NCBI RefSeq assembly: GCF_029227915.1
Contig: NC_079883.1
Span: forward strand, 28,832,001-28,896,000
Direction of reading: 5' to 3'
DNA from: Hydractinia symbiolongicarpus
Lineage: Eukaryota > Cnidaria > Hydrozoa > Anthoathecata > Hydractiniidae
DNA: 64,000 bases
A model generated the notes under the pieces. That model did not search any database. It saw only the letters and a program-made list of their open reading frames with translations, and had not been told where the DNA came from. Positions 35,031 through 47,039 of this stretch are shown here, piece after piece. The translations under genes were made by a program, and so were the position numbers. The stretch's first letter is position 1. The number at the start of each line of letters is the position of its first letter.

Positions 35031-36862
35031 AATTTTTTATCGGTTGTCATTACATTGACATCAAATCGACGTCACTGTAACGACTTCCGTTTAAAGTACG
35101 CGAACATTGGCTTCCAGAATTTCGTCGTTGCATACTGAACATCGTCTAGATTAAGACTATGTTCACTACGCGGCTATGTGTCTTTGAACTGTATTTCCAA
35201 TGCTTCGCGTACCTTACGATCAAATTTATTAAATTCTTGTTTAAGTATTTTCGCAGTGTCCCAATCATAACCAGCATTGTTTCTGCTGTCCGTCTCTGTT
35301 GTCTTGCTTTTCGTTTCGTTTTTGTCGATAAGAACTTTCGATTTTTGTTAGTTCTACTTCATTATAAGCATTTTCCATAAAACATCTAATTAGAATTTCA
35401 ATTTCCTCTTCTAGATGTTGTTCTTTGCAGATGGTATAGGCTCTGTTAAGAAAACCTATAAAGATACCCTTCAAGATTTTAGGATCGTGCCCGGAGTGCG
35501 ATTTCGCCTTTACATTGGTAATAGCGTTTTTTCGGTGGATCTTGAATTTGTAGCATCCATCACAATTTTGAATGTTCAGGTCTAAGAACTGTAGTGATTT
35601 TGTCAGGTCTTAAATTTCCATTGTGTATTTTATGTTGTCATTTTGTTCGTTCATAATGTTTTGAAACGATTTGGCTTCTTCAAGATTTTTAAACCTGGCA
35701 TGGCTGTCGTCAACATATCTTTTAAACGATTTCGGTGCAACAGGTGGATTACGTTGGAGGGCAACACTAATTGCATTTCTTTCGTGATATTGAAGAAACG
35801 CCTCTGCAACAACAACCATAAGAGCTAGGCCAATTGGACCCGAGTTTTGAAGAAGGTAGATTTTATCTTCCCATATAAGTAACACTTAGACAGGCATAAT
35901 TCAATTAGTAAACGTATATCTTCCAGAGTCAATTACGTATTTCATCAGCAGCAGTTTCTATAATTACATCTATTGCTTCTTTCACCGGTACTGATGGATA
36001 AATCATACGAAACTTGTACTTTGTCTGGCGTGATCGTCCAACTTTTTGATGTTTCGACAAAAGTTTTCGAATTCTTCAACCTTGTTTTGTTTTTATTTAG
36101 AGTTGGTTGTATGATCTTGACAAGATGTTCTGACGTCCTATAGCTTGGCGTACCGATCGTTGATACTACAACTCTCATTGGGTAGTTATTTTCTGGCTTG
36201 TGAGCCTTTATTGTACCATACATCCTTGGCGGAATTGGGTCGCTCGGGTAGAGATATTCGTACTCTCTTTTGGTGAACTTGTTTTGTTTTTTAAGTTTTG
36301 AGAGAGCAGAACGAAATTTTCGAGCAAGGTATGGCGTCGGATCATCTGTTAACATTTTGGCTTTGCTGATTTGTTCTTTTTTCTTCATGATTGCTTCATT
36401 TTTCTTATTTATCTTCTAGTGTGGTTGATTTTTCTTTAAAGAAATATATAACTAGACTTTGGAAATTGATGTCATCAGGATTTTTGATGACGGTACTATT
36501 CATTTTAATGTTGTATGGTAGTTTATTGTTATAACCTTTGATACTTAATATTTTAGGCGGAATAGGGGTTGAATTAACATGTTTATTGCTTCTGAAAGTA
36601 TGGTTTTATCAGGTACAATAGCTATCGTGTCTTTATTATTATAAAATAGCTGATTATTTGATTTTGAGTGTTGCGGCGTAGCCATATTTGTTGAGGAATA
36701 ATTTTTTGCTTTTGTTAATGGAGTTTGTTGGATAGATAAAATAGGATTTCCTTCTCCACAAAAGACAATTGGTGCAACCACACTAGAAGATAAATGAGAT
36801 TTTTCTGAAAATGAATCCTCTAAGGAATTTGTGATACTTCTTCTAGATGAATGATCAGACAA
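35030..36862 (-). pseudogene. Decayed Penelope-like element reverse transcriptase
   Basis: Running from 36862 down to 35030: a poorly conserved N-terminal frame (36862-36545); then 36388-35945 with PPRMYGTIKAHKPENNYPMR, VSTIGTPSYRTSEHLVKIIQ and VSYD, the fingers and first catalytic Asp region; LYPSVPVKEAID in a shifted frame; then 35885-35610 with GPIGLALMVVVAEAF and the catalytic YVDD; then LDLNIQNCDGCYKFKIHR and a C-terminal part with KVREALEIQ. The motif order matches Penelope-like reverse transcriptases. A GIY-YIG endonuclease is not visible. Several frameshifts and stops (e.g. next to VSYD, and after YTMEI) inactivate it. Its 3' side abuts the left inverted repeat of the large element. 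Confidence 0.8.
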
Positions 36863-37651
36863 ATTTTTAATTCTTATGGAAGCATTATATCCAAGATTTT
36901 TTTGGGGGTAAAGGATTTATTAAGGAGGGTTCACCATTCACAGAATGTCCAGAACAAACTCTGCTATGAGCATTCGCAGTCCAGGGTTTACCTTTGGCAT
37001 TTATCACGGCGAACAGGATCTTTCCTTACAGTGGAAAATGGGTATAATTTGAATAAGGATCATAAGAACAATTTTTATGAATAATTCCATCATGTGTGCT
37101 CGTTACATGCACTCAATTAAAAACGCATAATATCATAAACAACGGGAATTGTAAAAGCATGTGCTGTAGACAAAATATGTCACTCAGAATTCATACGCTA
37201 TAATAATTGCTTCTTTGAAAAAATGACTACGAAGTACACTGCAATTATAGCTCATGATTCGCGATTTGAAGGGGGCTGGGGTCCTTTTTTCAGTCTATGT
37301 AAGCCATGTTTATTCAAATGGTTCATTCAAGTGTTTTCGTGACAACAACTCCCAATGTTCGAATATTCCTTAATCCTGTGTTAGCACTTTTCTGTGACGT
37401 CATGGAAAGCTTAAAGTTTGACCAAATATCACATTTAGCCAAAATTAAATTACCTTTGTTTAAAACATAGTCATAAGAAAAACAGATAATCTGGTGACAA
37501 ATAATAGCGCATTGTTCTTACTTATTACTAGACGGCCGCGCTAGCGCCCAAACTTCCAATAGGGCACCGAAAAGTTCAAAATGGCCGGAGAGAGCATGTA
37601 TATTACTTGTATTACTGCATTTTGATTTTGTTTTTTAATATATAAAACGAT

Positions 37652-40565
37652 ATGCCTGGTGCAAACTGCTCAATACTTTACTTTCCAACGTCTCGTAGAC
37701 ACAAAGATATAATTATATTTGAAGTCCCTCTTCTAAATAACGAAGTGAATGAGAAGTGGAGAGGTGAATTGATAAATATCATTACAAAAGATCGTGTAAT
37801 TGACGATGTATTAAAGAAAAGGATCGCTTCTACACAACTGTTCATATGTGAAAGACATTTCAGAGAGGATCAATATTGGAAATGTAAGTTCATAATCCAG
37901 GTCTGATAATTTTCTAGCTGCAGTTATAGCTAGCATGATATATATATGTCTAAATATTATATATATATGTAGCTAGTTAGTTCATAGTCTGTGGGAAGAG
38001 GGATGGTGGTTTAGGGGACGGAAGAAAAAAATATTTGCCCATATATACCTACGCATACATACCATGTTATCTCTGGTTATTTAAAAACTATTATTTAGAG
38101 CTAGCTAGGAGTCACAGTAATATTTATTATAGATGCAAATAGAAAGTTACTGAAGGAAGGAGCTCTACCATCTTTGAATTTACCTATAAAAAGTATTGCA
38201 ACTATTTCCTCGCCACCTCGTTCCAATTTCTCTATCTAAAAACGAGAAGAATGCTTTGTACTTCAACAGCTTTCCCCTACATTCCCATCATTTGTGTATA
38301 AAAGTTTCACAGATCTCAAAAATCGTATCGTTAAACTCAGTCTGGATCCAATTTTGTCTTTGCAAATCCAGGAAACATTAATCACTATCACTTGCCAATC
38401 TTCTCCGCATTTACTACCAAAGTATGAAGTATTTATTAACGAATCTTTATATTTTACAATTCGCTTTTATGGGTGGGTGTTACCTGATGATCACGAGTTG
38501 TATATAGAAGTTGATCGTACGCTCAAAAATATTACTATATCAAATTTAATCATTAAAATTCAATCTTATGGTCTTTGTAATGGAATAGTGACACCCGATC
38601 CATCTAAAGAAATTAACTTTCAAAAGCATGTCATCCCAAAAAAATTTGATATCACTGAATATCACCAAATGCCTTATAAGTCGAAATTGCATCAAGATCA
38701 ATATTATCGCTCTAACTCGTGTAAACTTCTCATTACCAATCCAAGTCCTTGTTCACCTTGTCATAGTCATGAATTTAAATTTTTATACGAGGAAAATAGG
38801 AAGAAAGTAAACTTACTTGAACCTGCAAAACTGCATGCACCTCTTAAAAACACATCTCAACAAAAAGTTAGTCTTGCATTACAACAAAAGCGTTTATATT
38901 GTAAACAATTAGAGTCAGAATTGAATGACATGAAAGTTGCCTTAGAAATGCAAAGTAAAGAAGTAACTCCAGAGCTGGGTAAAGATTTTGTTTCTTTGTT
39001 TAATGACTGCGATAAACAAAAAGTCCCTCATTTCATGAAGCTTTTTTGGAAGGAACAACAGAAATATATCAATTCTTCATGTGCAAATAGTGTTCGCTAC
39101 CATCCTATAATAACAAAATACTGCCTATCTCTAGCTGCTAAATCATCATACTTATTCTTATCTTCGCTATGACATCAAAACTGGTTATGGCATATTAATC
39201 CTCCCAAGTTTAAGAACATTGAGAGATTACCGAAACTATATACAACCACAAAGAGGATTTAATCATGAAATTGTAAAGGAACTAGAAAAAAAACGGAATT
39301 ATTTTCTTCTCCAGAACGTTATGTGACAATTTTGAAATGAAGGTGCAGGACGATCTCGTATGGGATAAGCACACTGGGGAGCTAATTGGGTATGTAGATT
39401 TAGGAGATGTAAGTGTTAACCATGCTACATTGAGTGATGTTACAAAACTTGCTACACATGTTCGGGTTTTTCTTGTAAAAAGTGTTGTGAATCCTCTTTC
39501 CTTCAGTCTTGCAACTTTTGCTACAACAGGTGCAACATCATTTCAAATTTTCCCCATATTTTGGAAAGCTGTCAACATTCTTGAAAATATCAATTTGAAA
39601 GTAATAGCAGCTACTGCTGATGGTGCCTCACCCAACAGAAAATTCTTTAAAATGCACAAAAATCTTGATGGTAATGGTGGAAAAAACGTTGTGTATCGTA
39701 CAAAAAATCTTTTTGCTCGTGATGGTCGATTCATTTACTTTTTGGCTGATGTACCACATTTGATCAAAACCACACGGAATTGTCTTTCAAACTCTGGTGC
39801 TGGTCGTGCAACACGGTTCATGTGGAATAGTGGTTTTTTCATCCTATGGTCACATATATCTAAATTTTACTAGCAAGATTTAGACTGTGGTCTAAAGATG
39901 CTTCCAAAGTTAACCAATGATCACATTAATTTAACCCCCTACTCTGTGATGAGGGTGCGGTTAGCGGCGCAAGTGCTTAGCGAAACAGTGAGAAAGGTGA
40001 TTGGTGAGTTTGGGCCGCAGGAAGCTTCAGGTACCTGCAAAATTTTGTATTATGATGGACAAGTTTTTTGATTGTCCCAATGTAAAAAACACAGTGGATC
40101 ATGTTGTTAAACGGAAACCTTTTTTAAAGCCATACCAATCAGTTGATGATGAAAGATTTGCCTGGTTGTACGAGTTCTTATCATACTTTGAACTGTGGAA
40201 AAAGTCAATAGAGGAACGTCCTGATAATTTCACTCGAAATGCCAAGGCCAACATGTTCATTTCGTGGCAAACGTATGAAGGACTTCAGATAACGGTCCAC
40301 TCATTTAAAGAAGTTACAAAATATTTGCTTCAAAATGGTGTCACATATATAATGTATTGTCAGAGCGTTTTTTTCAAGATATTTTGGGAGGCAGAAAGCA
40401 ATTGGCCGTCGTCGTGAAAATCCATCCGTGAGAGATGTAGGATACAACGACAACACCATTAGAATGCAATATTCTGTACGCCCGATTGCTGGAAATGTTC
40501 AAGGTACAGCCAGCAAGTTTAATATAATTGACGACACTCCTTTGCCGAAGCGTAAAAAGTTGTAA
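37652..40565 (+). pseudogene. Decayed P-element-type THAP transposase with intron
   Basis: Exon 1 (37652-37883) encodes a THAP-type zinc finger whose CxxH end is CERHF; the second N-terminal Cys seems replaced. Donor AAAT|GTAAGT and acceptor ATTATAG at 38132 join it to NRKLLKEGALPSLNLP, the AVPTF-box region. An in-frame TAA at 38237-38239 precedes an open frame to 39172. A frameshift leads to GYGILILPSLRTLRDYRNYI. Frame slips at an A run and near 39334 remove the expected FDEM before MKVQDDLVWD. Next come ATADGASPNRKF and ADVPHLIKTTRN. The end, after another slip near 40375, reads GYNDNTIRMQ and stops at about 40565. Motifs fit the P/THAP9-like superfamily. Terminal repeats were not identified. 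Confidence 0.8.
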
Positions 40566-40604
40566 CATGTACGTTTTATGAGCAGATTTGTGTAAAAAAA
40601 AATA

Positions 40605-40693
40605 GAAAACTTTGAAGGAAAAAATTGCTGTTCCATAGTCAGTTTTTTATTAAAAAATAATTCTTTGTAAAGAGATAGTCCTTCAAAGTTTTC
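40605..40693. repeat. 15-bp perfect inverted repeat (hairpin)
   Basis: GAAAACTTTGAAGGA at 40605-40619 and its exact reverse complement at 40679-40693, separated by 59 nt that contain TTTTTTATTAAAAAA. It lies 40 bp after the transposase stop. It could be a 3' hairpin of that element or a tiny MITE. Confidence 0.8.
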
Positions 40694-40888
40694 AATTTTA
40701 TTAAAAGTTTATATAGTGTACAGTGTCATTAGCTCTAAAATTTTAATAGTCTGTTGAGTCAGTCAGAATTTTCGATGTGTTAAACCTTTTGTAGAACTTT
40801 TTGGATGCAAGTGTGTGTATATGTTTGTATGAGATTGGTCATGAAAGTTACTGTTGTATATAGTGTATTTTTGTATTTATGCCTGTAC

Positions 40889-40951
40889 GCCCTGTTGGTC
40901 TAATGGTTATTACACAAATAAGAGATCTAGGTTCGAATCCTAGACAGGGCT
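40889..40951 (+). tRNA. tRNA-like unit, 63 nt, short middle region (not a normal tRNA)
   Basis: A perfect 7-bp acceptor stem (GCCCTGT/ACAGGGC), a perfect T arm (CTAGG, loop TTCGAAT, CCTAG), an A box TGGTCTAATGG and a B box GGTTCGAATCC. The 5' half resembles tRNA-Glu. Only 31 nt lie between acceptor and T stems where about 41-44 are usual, so a standard D arm plus anticodon arm cannot both form; TTATT/AATAA can pair inside. A T8 run 6 nt downstream is a good Pol III stop. Either a tRNA pseudogene with a deleted anticodon arm or a small Pol III RNA. Confidence 0.6.
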
Positions 40952-40956
40952 AAAAC

Positions 40957-40964
40957 TTTTTTTT
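40957..40964 (+). terminator. Pol III T-run terminator
   Basis: Eight T residues directly after the tRNA-like unit. Confidence 0.6.
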
Positions 40965-41029
40965 ACAATCAAACACAGATTATACTTCAAACAAAATTTA
41001 TTTTAAATGTAATCAAGTTTGAAGAAAAT

Positions 41030-41090
41030 AGTCTCAGCTAGGAATTGCACCTAGTTTACCATAAATAGCATTCTCTAATAGAACTGAGAC
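41030..41090 (-). tRNA. Second tRNA-like unit, 61 nt, opposite orientation
   Basis: On the minus strand: acceptor stem GTCTCAG/CTGAGAC (7 bp, perfect) and T arm CTAGG, loop TGCAATT, CCTAG, with only 29 nt between acceptor and T stems. A T4 run follows shortly after. The A box is poor. It is clearly related to the unit 80 bp away in inverted orientation, yet most acceptor positions differ and still pair. Confidence 0.45.
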
Positions 41091-41347
41091 GTGGTAATGT
41101 AGCTCTAAAAACGCTGTTTTATTGTTTTTGAAAATACCTTATCTGATTCAGACTTAGATTTTTAACTTAGTTCGTAGTAGTGATCTCACGAATGTCCTTT
41201 GCTAAGAAAACATACAAATTCTAACGAGTGAACTCTTCTACCCCACAACACTGTACAATCATTTTTAGCTGTATTGGATGAATAATAATACTTTATCCAC
41301 TTTAGATACAACCAAATCTTTTTCAGTTTCCTTCTTTTTTGGTGTAG

Positions 41348-41530
41348 CTAGCTAACATATGCTTGGTGTTGACATGTCTTGTAAGTCAACGTTGTGAAGC
41401 ACTTATTACATTTGCATAACACTTCCTTTCTATCATTGCTTGTTACTTTGGATACCAACATATCCAATTCCACATTAAATTCTATATCATCATCAAGAAA
41501 TTCCCCTTCTAACTTCTCATAAGATCATGG
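41348..41530 (-). pseudogene. Small relic frame with paired Cys motif
   Basis: The minus frame reads KLEGEFLDDDIEFNVELD, then VLCKCNKCF and TCQH before a stop at 41350-41348. The Cys/His spacing recalls a degenerate zinc finger of a transposon protein. Too short and broken to name. Confidence 0.25.
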
Positions 41531-42905
41531 ATATCATCTTTAGCAAAAGAATCGCCCTTCGCAGCGGCCAAATTTAAATATCTGTGCCCCATGGGGCCGT
41601 CGAATTCAAAAGTTGCAGTGCCGATTCAATAACAATACAAACGGCCCGGGATTCTAGACTATCTGTTTTTCTTATGACTATGTTTAAAAGCAAATTACTG
41701 GCAGCCAAATAGAAGTTATTTGACATATTTTTTGATGGCTGGCATGGAAACACGCCAAAATTGTTCTAATATCGATTTTCCCAATAATCGGGTAAAATCC
41801 AAAAAATTCGAACCAATCATGTGTCCATTATTGAGAAGTATGGGGCCTAAACATTTGGCATACAGGTGCTTTACTAGATAAACAAAAAAATAAAATATAA
41901 GCATAAAGCAGAGCAAAAAAGATTATTAAAAGGAAAACAGCACGTGGGCCGGAATCAGTCGCTTTTCCTCTCCCGGACCGAACAGTAAGAAAACCTGCCT
42001 AAACTTGTTTTCAGTTTGAGAAAGGGGAGAGGAAAAGTAAGAAACTTCAATACAACATAAAAATCTGCTTTTCTTATGAGTCAAGGCCTTATGTTGTTCT
42101 GTATTTTTTTTCATAAGTTTTTTGTTTTCTTGGAATCATTATGTTAATTTAAAATTTATAGGCAGTTTCTTTTTTATATTGCATTGAAATGAGTCACTCA
42201 GGAAGGAAGTAACAACCTAATTGCATAACTTTCCTCTCCACTTAAATGAAAGCGAAGCGGTTTTAACACTCAAACAGTCAACAGATAATCCCTTTTGTTA
42301 CATCCAAAATGTTTCACAACGCGTATTTCGGGGAAATGGTAGTTCTATGAGATTCTTTGAGCTTATTACAATTTTTATCGCAAATAACTTTTTTTAGAAA
42401 CACATTTTTGCTTTCTCCTATATCCCAAATGTTTATCTACGAAAAGTGCGACGAAGGTGAGGACGGCGACGTATCTTACATATTTACTTCAACTGAGCAT
42501 GCGCGAGATGAGGACTCCCTCATTCTAACGTTCTGTTGCAACCGCGAGGACGCGAAAACTGCTTTTGATACGTCGCAGATAGAACGCAAGTAAAATTTTG
42601 TACTTATATGACACTTTTTACTTCATTTTTACACTGGTTTCGATTATTAAGGTCTTCTATTATATCGAACTTACTCATACATTGAGTATATTATTTATTT
42701 AGTATTATTTGACTGCAAAAATTGCTAGCAGCATTTTTTCTAGCTGACCTTAGCTACCTCCAAACTTTTTTGTACTTTCTGTTTATATTATGGCGGAAAA
42801 ACAGTGCCCAACAACAGAATAAAAATAGGTATATAAAAAAGTTTTCCAATTCTTTTCCTTGCATAAAGCAATCACTTGATACATGAAAGTTCAGTATAAG
42901 TTTTT

Positions 42906-43630
42906 ATGAAATATTCAAGATATGAATTTTTGAATTTCAACGATGGGCAAAATACCTGTGCCTGTTGTTTTCTTAGAAAAATGTGCTGGACTTCTGAGCA
43001 TGAGGTAATGTTTTTTAAAGAAGTTTTGGTTGCTGAGTTATTTTCGAAAAAAGATGGATCAAGAGAACGAGGATCGTATCTTAAAGAAATTGCGGCTAAT
43101 TTAAACCAAAGCGAAGTGTTATGGTTTAGAGTAGATCAGAGAGCCCTAAGAGACAAATTGAAAAAATTATTACAATCTTCTGTATGAAAGAAAAACCAAG
43201 AAGACAAACGTAGCGGACTTGAAATTGAACCACTCTCAGAGACCGATGAACTTTAGGAAGAAATATACGAACGTAAAAATGAGGCTGAACGTTTACACAC
43301 ATAAGAGAGTGCAGTAAAAAATAATAAAATTGATGAAGAAAAAAGACAGGCTGAAGATATGTGGAAAATGTCTACTAAAAGATTATCTGAAACAATAAAA
43401 CGGAAACAAGAGGAAGATTCTCAAGATGAAACACCTAAGAAACGCTCCTCTGGTGGTGATACTATTGCAATTTACGTGAGAAGTTTGAAAAAGACTTCCA
43501 ATTGAGACAAGACGAATTAGAATTACGAAAAGAGGTGTTGAAAGTAAGCAAGGCTAGGGAGAAAACTTTAATTTCCCAATCTAATGCTATGATCAATTTA
43601 CTTACAAAGCTGGCAGATAAACTTTCTTAA
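42906..43630 (+). pseudogene. Decayed Myb/SANT-like protein of a PIF/Harbinger element
   Basis: The frame 42906-43187 holds the Myb/SANT-like part: CWTSEHEVMFFKEVL, then GSRERGSYLKEIAANLN and FRVDQRALRDKLKKLL. After a stop or frameshift at 43187 the similarity continues through an acidic/basic coiled region (EEIYERKNEAERLHT, KRLSETIKRKQEED) and ends, in yet another frame, RQDELELRKEVLKVSKARE, with TAA at 43628. PIF/Harbinger elements encode such a DNA-binding partner beside the transposase, and the transposase relic lies convergently downstream. It has at least three lesions. Confidence 0.7.
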
Positions 43631-43740
43631 CCTTCAAATTATGTATATACATACACGAAAAGTGAAAAAAATGTTATATTATGTTATTACATTTTGTTGT
43701 ATACCTTGTTGCATGTGTCTTTTATATCTGTATTTTGTTA

Positions 43741-44622
43741 TTATATAAAATATTGTTTCAACAAAGGTGGATTAAGGTTATGAAACTGCAAGATTTGATT
43801 TTTATACAAACACCCATGTGCATTTGTTAGAAGAGCACTGACTTTGTACATTTTTCCTGCACTACTCAGGCCAACTTTCATATTCTTCTTAAAGTCTGTA
43901 TGTTTGAAAGTATTTATAATTCTACCAAACACCCACTCAACAGACACCCTAGCAGCACTCATGCTTTTGTTGAAGTCTTTTTGTTGTTGATTCAAATTTG
44001 CTCTGAGCGGGTGTCTTCTAAGAGGATAGGCAGGATCGCTATATATGCAGAATATTTCTCCATTAGGGCCATGGGAGAACTGTTGAAGTGTCTATAACAA
44101 ACCTGACATTGTAAGAAGGGCACAATAATGTCTCTTGTCACTCACTGGACCGTATAAATTAGCAACCAATCCATTAGGAGTACTGACAGCCTGATATATC
44201 AAAGCATGATGCCTTTTGTGTCCATTGTATAACATTTTTGTGCAATTTGTAGTCGACAACAGGCTCACACAGTTCCATCTATAAACCCCCAAACGTTGTC
44301 AAGTGCAGCACCCCTCATATGTATTGCATTTGCAATTACCATCAAATTTCCTGGTGTTAATTTCCTGTGTTGATTCATGTTATGCATTTGCTATCTATGA
44401 AATCGATTGTTTGGTTAAAAATCATGCTTAGCTGCGGTACAGTCGTAAAATGTCATTCTTCATAAATCTAAACTCAGCAACCGCAACATGGTCGCTCATT
44501 TCGTTTAAGTCAAAGTTGTTATAACATGTGTAGTAGAAATCAGGGTTCTTAGATGTATTCAAATAATAGAGTAAACAAAACTCTCCATCAGTTAAAAAAT
44601 TTTCTGAATAAAAATAGAGCAA
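43741..44622 (-). pseudogene. Decayed PIF/Harbinger DDE transposase
   Basis: In transcript order: N-terminal frame 44622-44428 (LTDGEF, SKNPDFYY, FRFMKNDILRL); a gap where an internal portion is missing; DGT of the first catalytic site readable only in a shifted frame near 44275; then YNGHKRHHALIYQ and STPNGLVANLYGPVSDKRH (44292-44092); IYSDPAYPLRRH with the second Asp near 44030; finally SAARVSVEWVFGRI and the C-terminal frame ending 43741. Motifs and order are those of Harbinger DDE transposases. Frameshifts and the internal loss make it inactive. It converges with the SANT-like partner gene. Confidence 0.82.
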
Positions 44623-44639
44623 ATTTCTCTAGCGAACTG

Positions 44640-47039
44640 AAGTTCGGCATACTTTTACTTTCTGAAAATGTTTGCTTACCTAATTCGCGCCATATTTCTT
44701 AGGTCGTTGTGGCGGGTTTCCATAACTCCGGCAAATATTGAACACGACGAGCGTTGAAAATTATGCGGAAGCGTCGTCGTCATTTAAGCGTCGCAATTTC
44801 CGTAAGGTCCCTAATAAAATCTTAGGATCCATATTAATTTGAACATATTGAATTTCGAACGATGTAGTATGGAAATCATCGAAGTTCTTTTCATGCACCG
44901 TCTTGATATACCGTTCCAGTCAGCTAGAGATTTAAACTTCAACATAATTGAACAGGCCAGAACATTAATTTCCTTCAGAATCTCTACTGTGAGGGTTAAA
45001 CAGATAAACAAATGTTTTGTCCCAAACAAATGAGATACTTTAACCCCCAGATATGAAAAGAAGATTATTGCCAATAGAAGACGAGTTCATAGCTTTATGT
45101 TGTTGAAAATATGTTGAATCACTCAAATAGTCTGTGTAATTTTTTAGCAAAGTTATGTTGATTTGATGTTTTTCCATTTCAATACTTGATGGCAGTTCTT
45201 CTATGTTTATTGATCTATCGAGCTCAAGCATTTTACAATTTTCATCACCACATTCCAAGATATAACCAAGGTCATTTGACCGCCAATATGACACCATTTT
45301 TACTGTCGACTAACACAAAGACAACAATGCATTGCACATACATTGAATACCAGCGGTGCTATCGAATTTTGAGTCCCCTTGATGAAATGACTCAGGATAG
45401 ATTTTACATAGATGGGACCAGAATTGTCTCAATATCACCGCTGCATATTAAATGCAGCTGGGTAAAGTGTAAGCAAATAGAGTATTGCAAAGAAATATTA
45501 AGACAGGGTATTAAGTTGCATGTCATCTCTGAGCTTTGGAAAGATATTTGAATGTCACTTTTTACAAGGATCTGAACAAAGCTGGACGGACTAGCGTGTG
45601 TTCACTACCAGCAAATTGCTTAGAAATCAGCGGTTTATATAAAACTTCTGATGTTTCCAAGCCCAGAAATGAGATAAAGTAGCAAGAACAAGTAAAACCA
45701 TACAACGCGCTTCAGAGGTGTGCCTTTTAAAAACGATTCGAGGTTACTACCATGTGGGATGAAATGCGGCCTATACACAAGCGATTTCATCATTTGAGAG
45801 GGCGCTATAACTATCAAAAATAAATTTCTTAAAAAGGTAAATAAATAACCGTCAAAAAATCTGTATTGACGGATGCAACAAATATTGATCGATACAGCGT
45901 CCTAATAACATTTGTTGTTACCTCCACGGAACTCGTTGTATTTTAAACATTGTAATGTTTTTTTTCTCACGAAAATAACAACCTCATTGTGTCACTCCAC
46001 ATTTAAAGAGTCGAACTCGTTTTCACTCTTTTTTGTTTTAACTCTTTTTTGGCAGCTTGGAAAATCCTTCTAAAAATAGTTTCTTTCTGCATTACTAATT
46101 AGATTTATATGGCTGGACAATATACTGTCTCGCTTAGTTTTCCCAATAACGAATTTTTCAGAGGAAGTGATGGTTTACCGCTGGTGAATAAGAAGTAGGG
46201 TTAGAACTTCAGCTTGTCATTTTCTCACTTACGCAGACTGAATTTTGTCTCCGCCACTTCAAGCTGTGAAGATGTTCTAGTTAAAAGATTTACCTTCTAA
46301 AAATCGAAATCATGGCAATTATTCGGAAAATAGATTTGTGAAACGTAAATAACACTGTAAAATTAACGTAGAACAACTTAATCACATTGGTTATTTCTCT
46401 ATAATAATAGCCGTATTTTGTGTGTTCAAAATGGTTGCGCGCAGCTTTTTTCGGAAAATTAGCGCGGGGCACGATTTTTACGGACCTCCGTTTTTAGGTT
46501 GAACGCAGGTTAATTTTCGAAAAATTTGAAATCACGCCAGAACCGGATAAACAACAGAAGCATGTTTGGAGGCAATTTTTGGTATGCAAGTGATGTTGTG
46601 AGGTTCGTAGGTCGATACTTTTCTCTCTAAATACTTTGTATCTATAGGAATATTTATTTTCTGTGTGTTTTCACATATTAAGGTGAATATTTCATCACAT
46701 TTTCTAGCCATTATAAATCTTAAACAAATCAATTTAAAGTTTTTAGCTAGCTAAAAACGTAGATTTTGAGACAGCATCCTGCTTTTAAGGCAGCTAGCTA
46801 TAGCTATCTTTATTTATTTCTATTATTTTAAAGTTTTTATTAAGTTTGGTATATTGCTATTTTTTTTATGTTGAAGTTGGATGTACCTAGCTAGCTTCTT
46901 TTTTAGCTACCTCTGACTAAAAAGTGAAAGTAGCCAAATGCAGTTTTTACCTAGCTACAACAAAATTCTTATGCCAAATACAGTTAGGTAGCTTCACTTA
47001 TTATTAGTGTCATGACTTTATCCTGCAAAATTAAATGGC
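44640..47039. other. Unassigned interior of the large element
   Basis: Two + strand frames (44839-45033, with RLDIPFQSARDLNFNIIEQ and a ISFRISTVRVKQINK segment; and 45186-45551) look mildly protein-like but match nothing I know. From 46740 to 46990 TAGCTAGC/AGCTAC-type words cluster. No RNA gene seen. Confidence 0.35.

Noticed and set aside
42357-42593. 78-residue + frame
   Set aside because: An acidic stretch (YEKCDEGEDGDVSYIF) looks mildly protein-like, but no family or splice context supports it.
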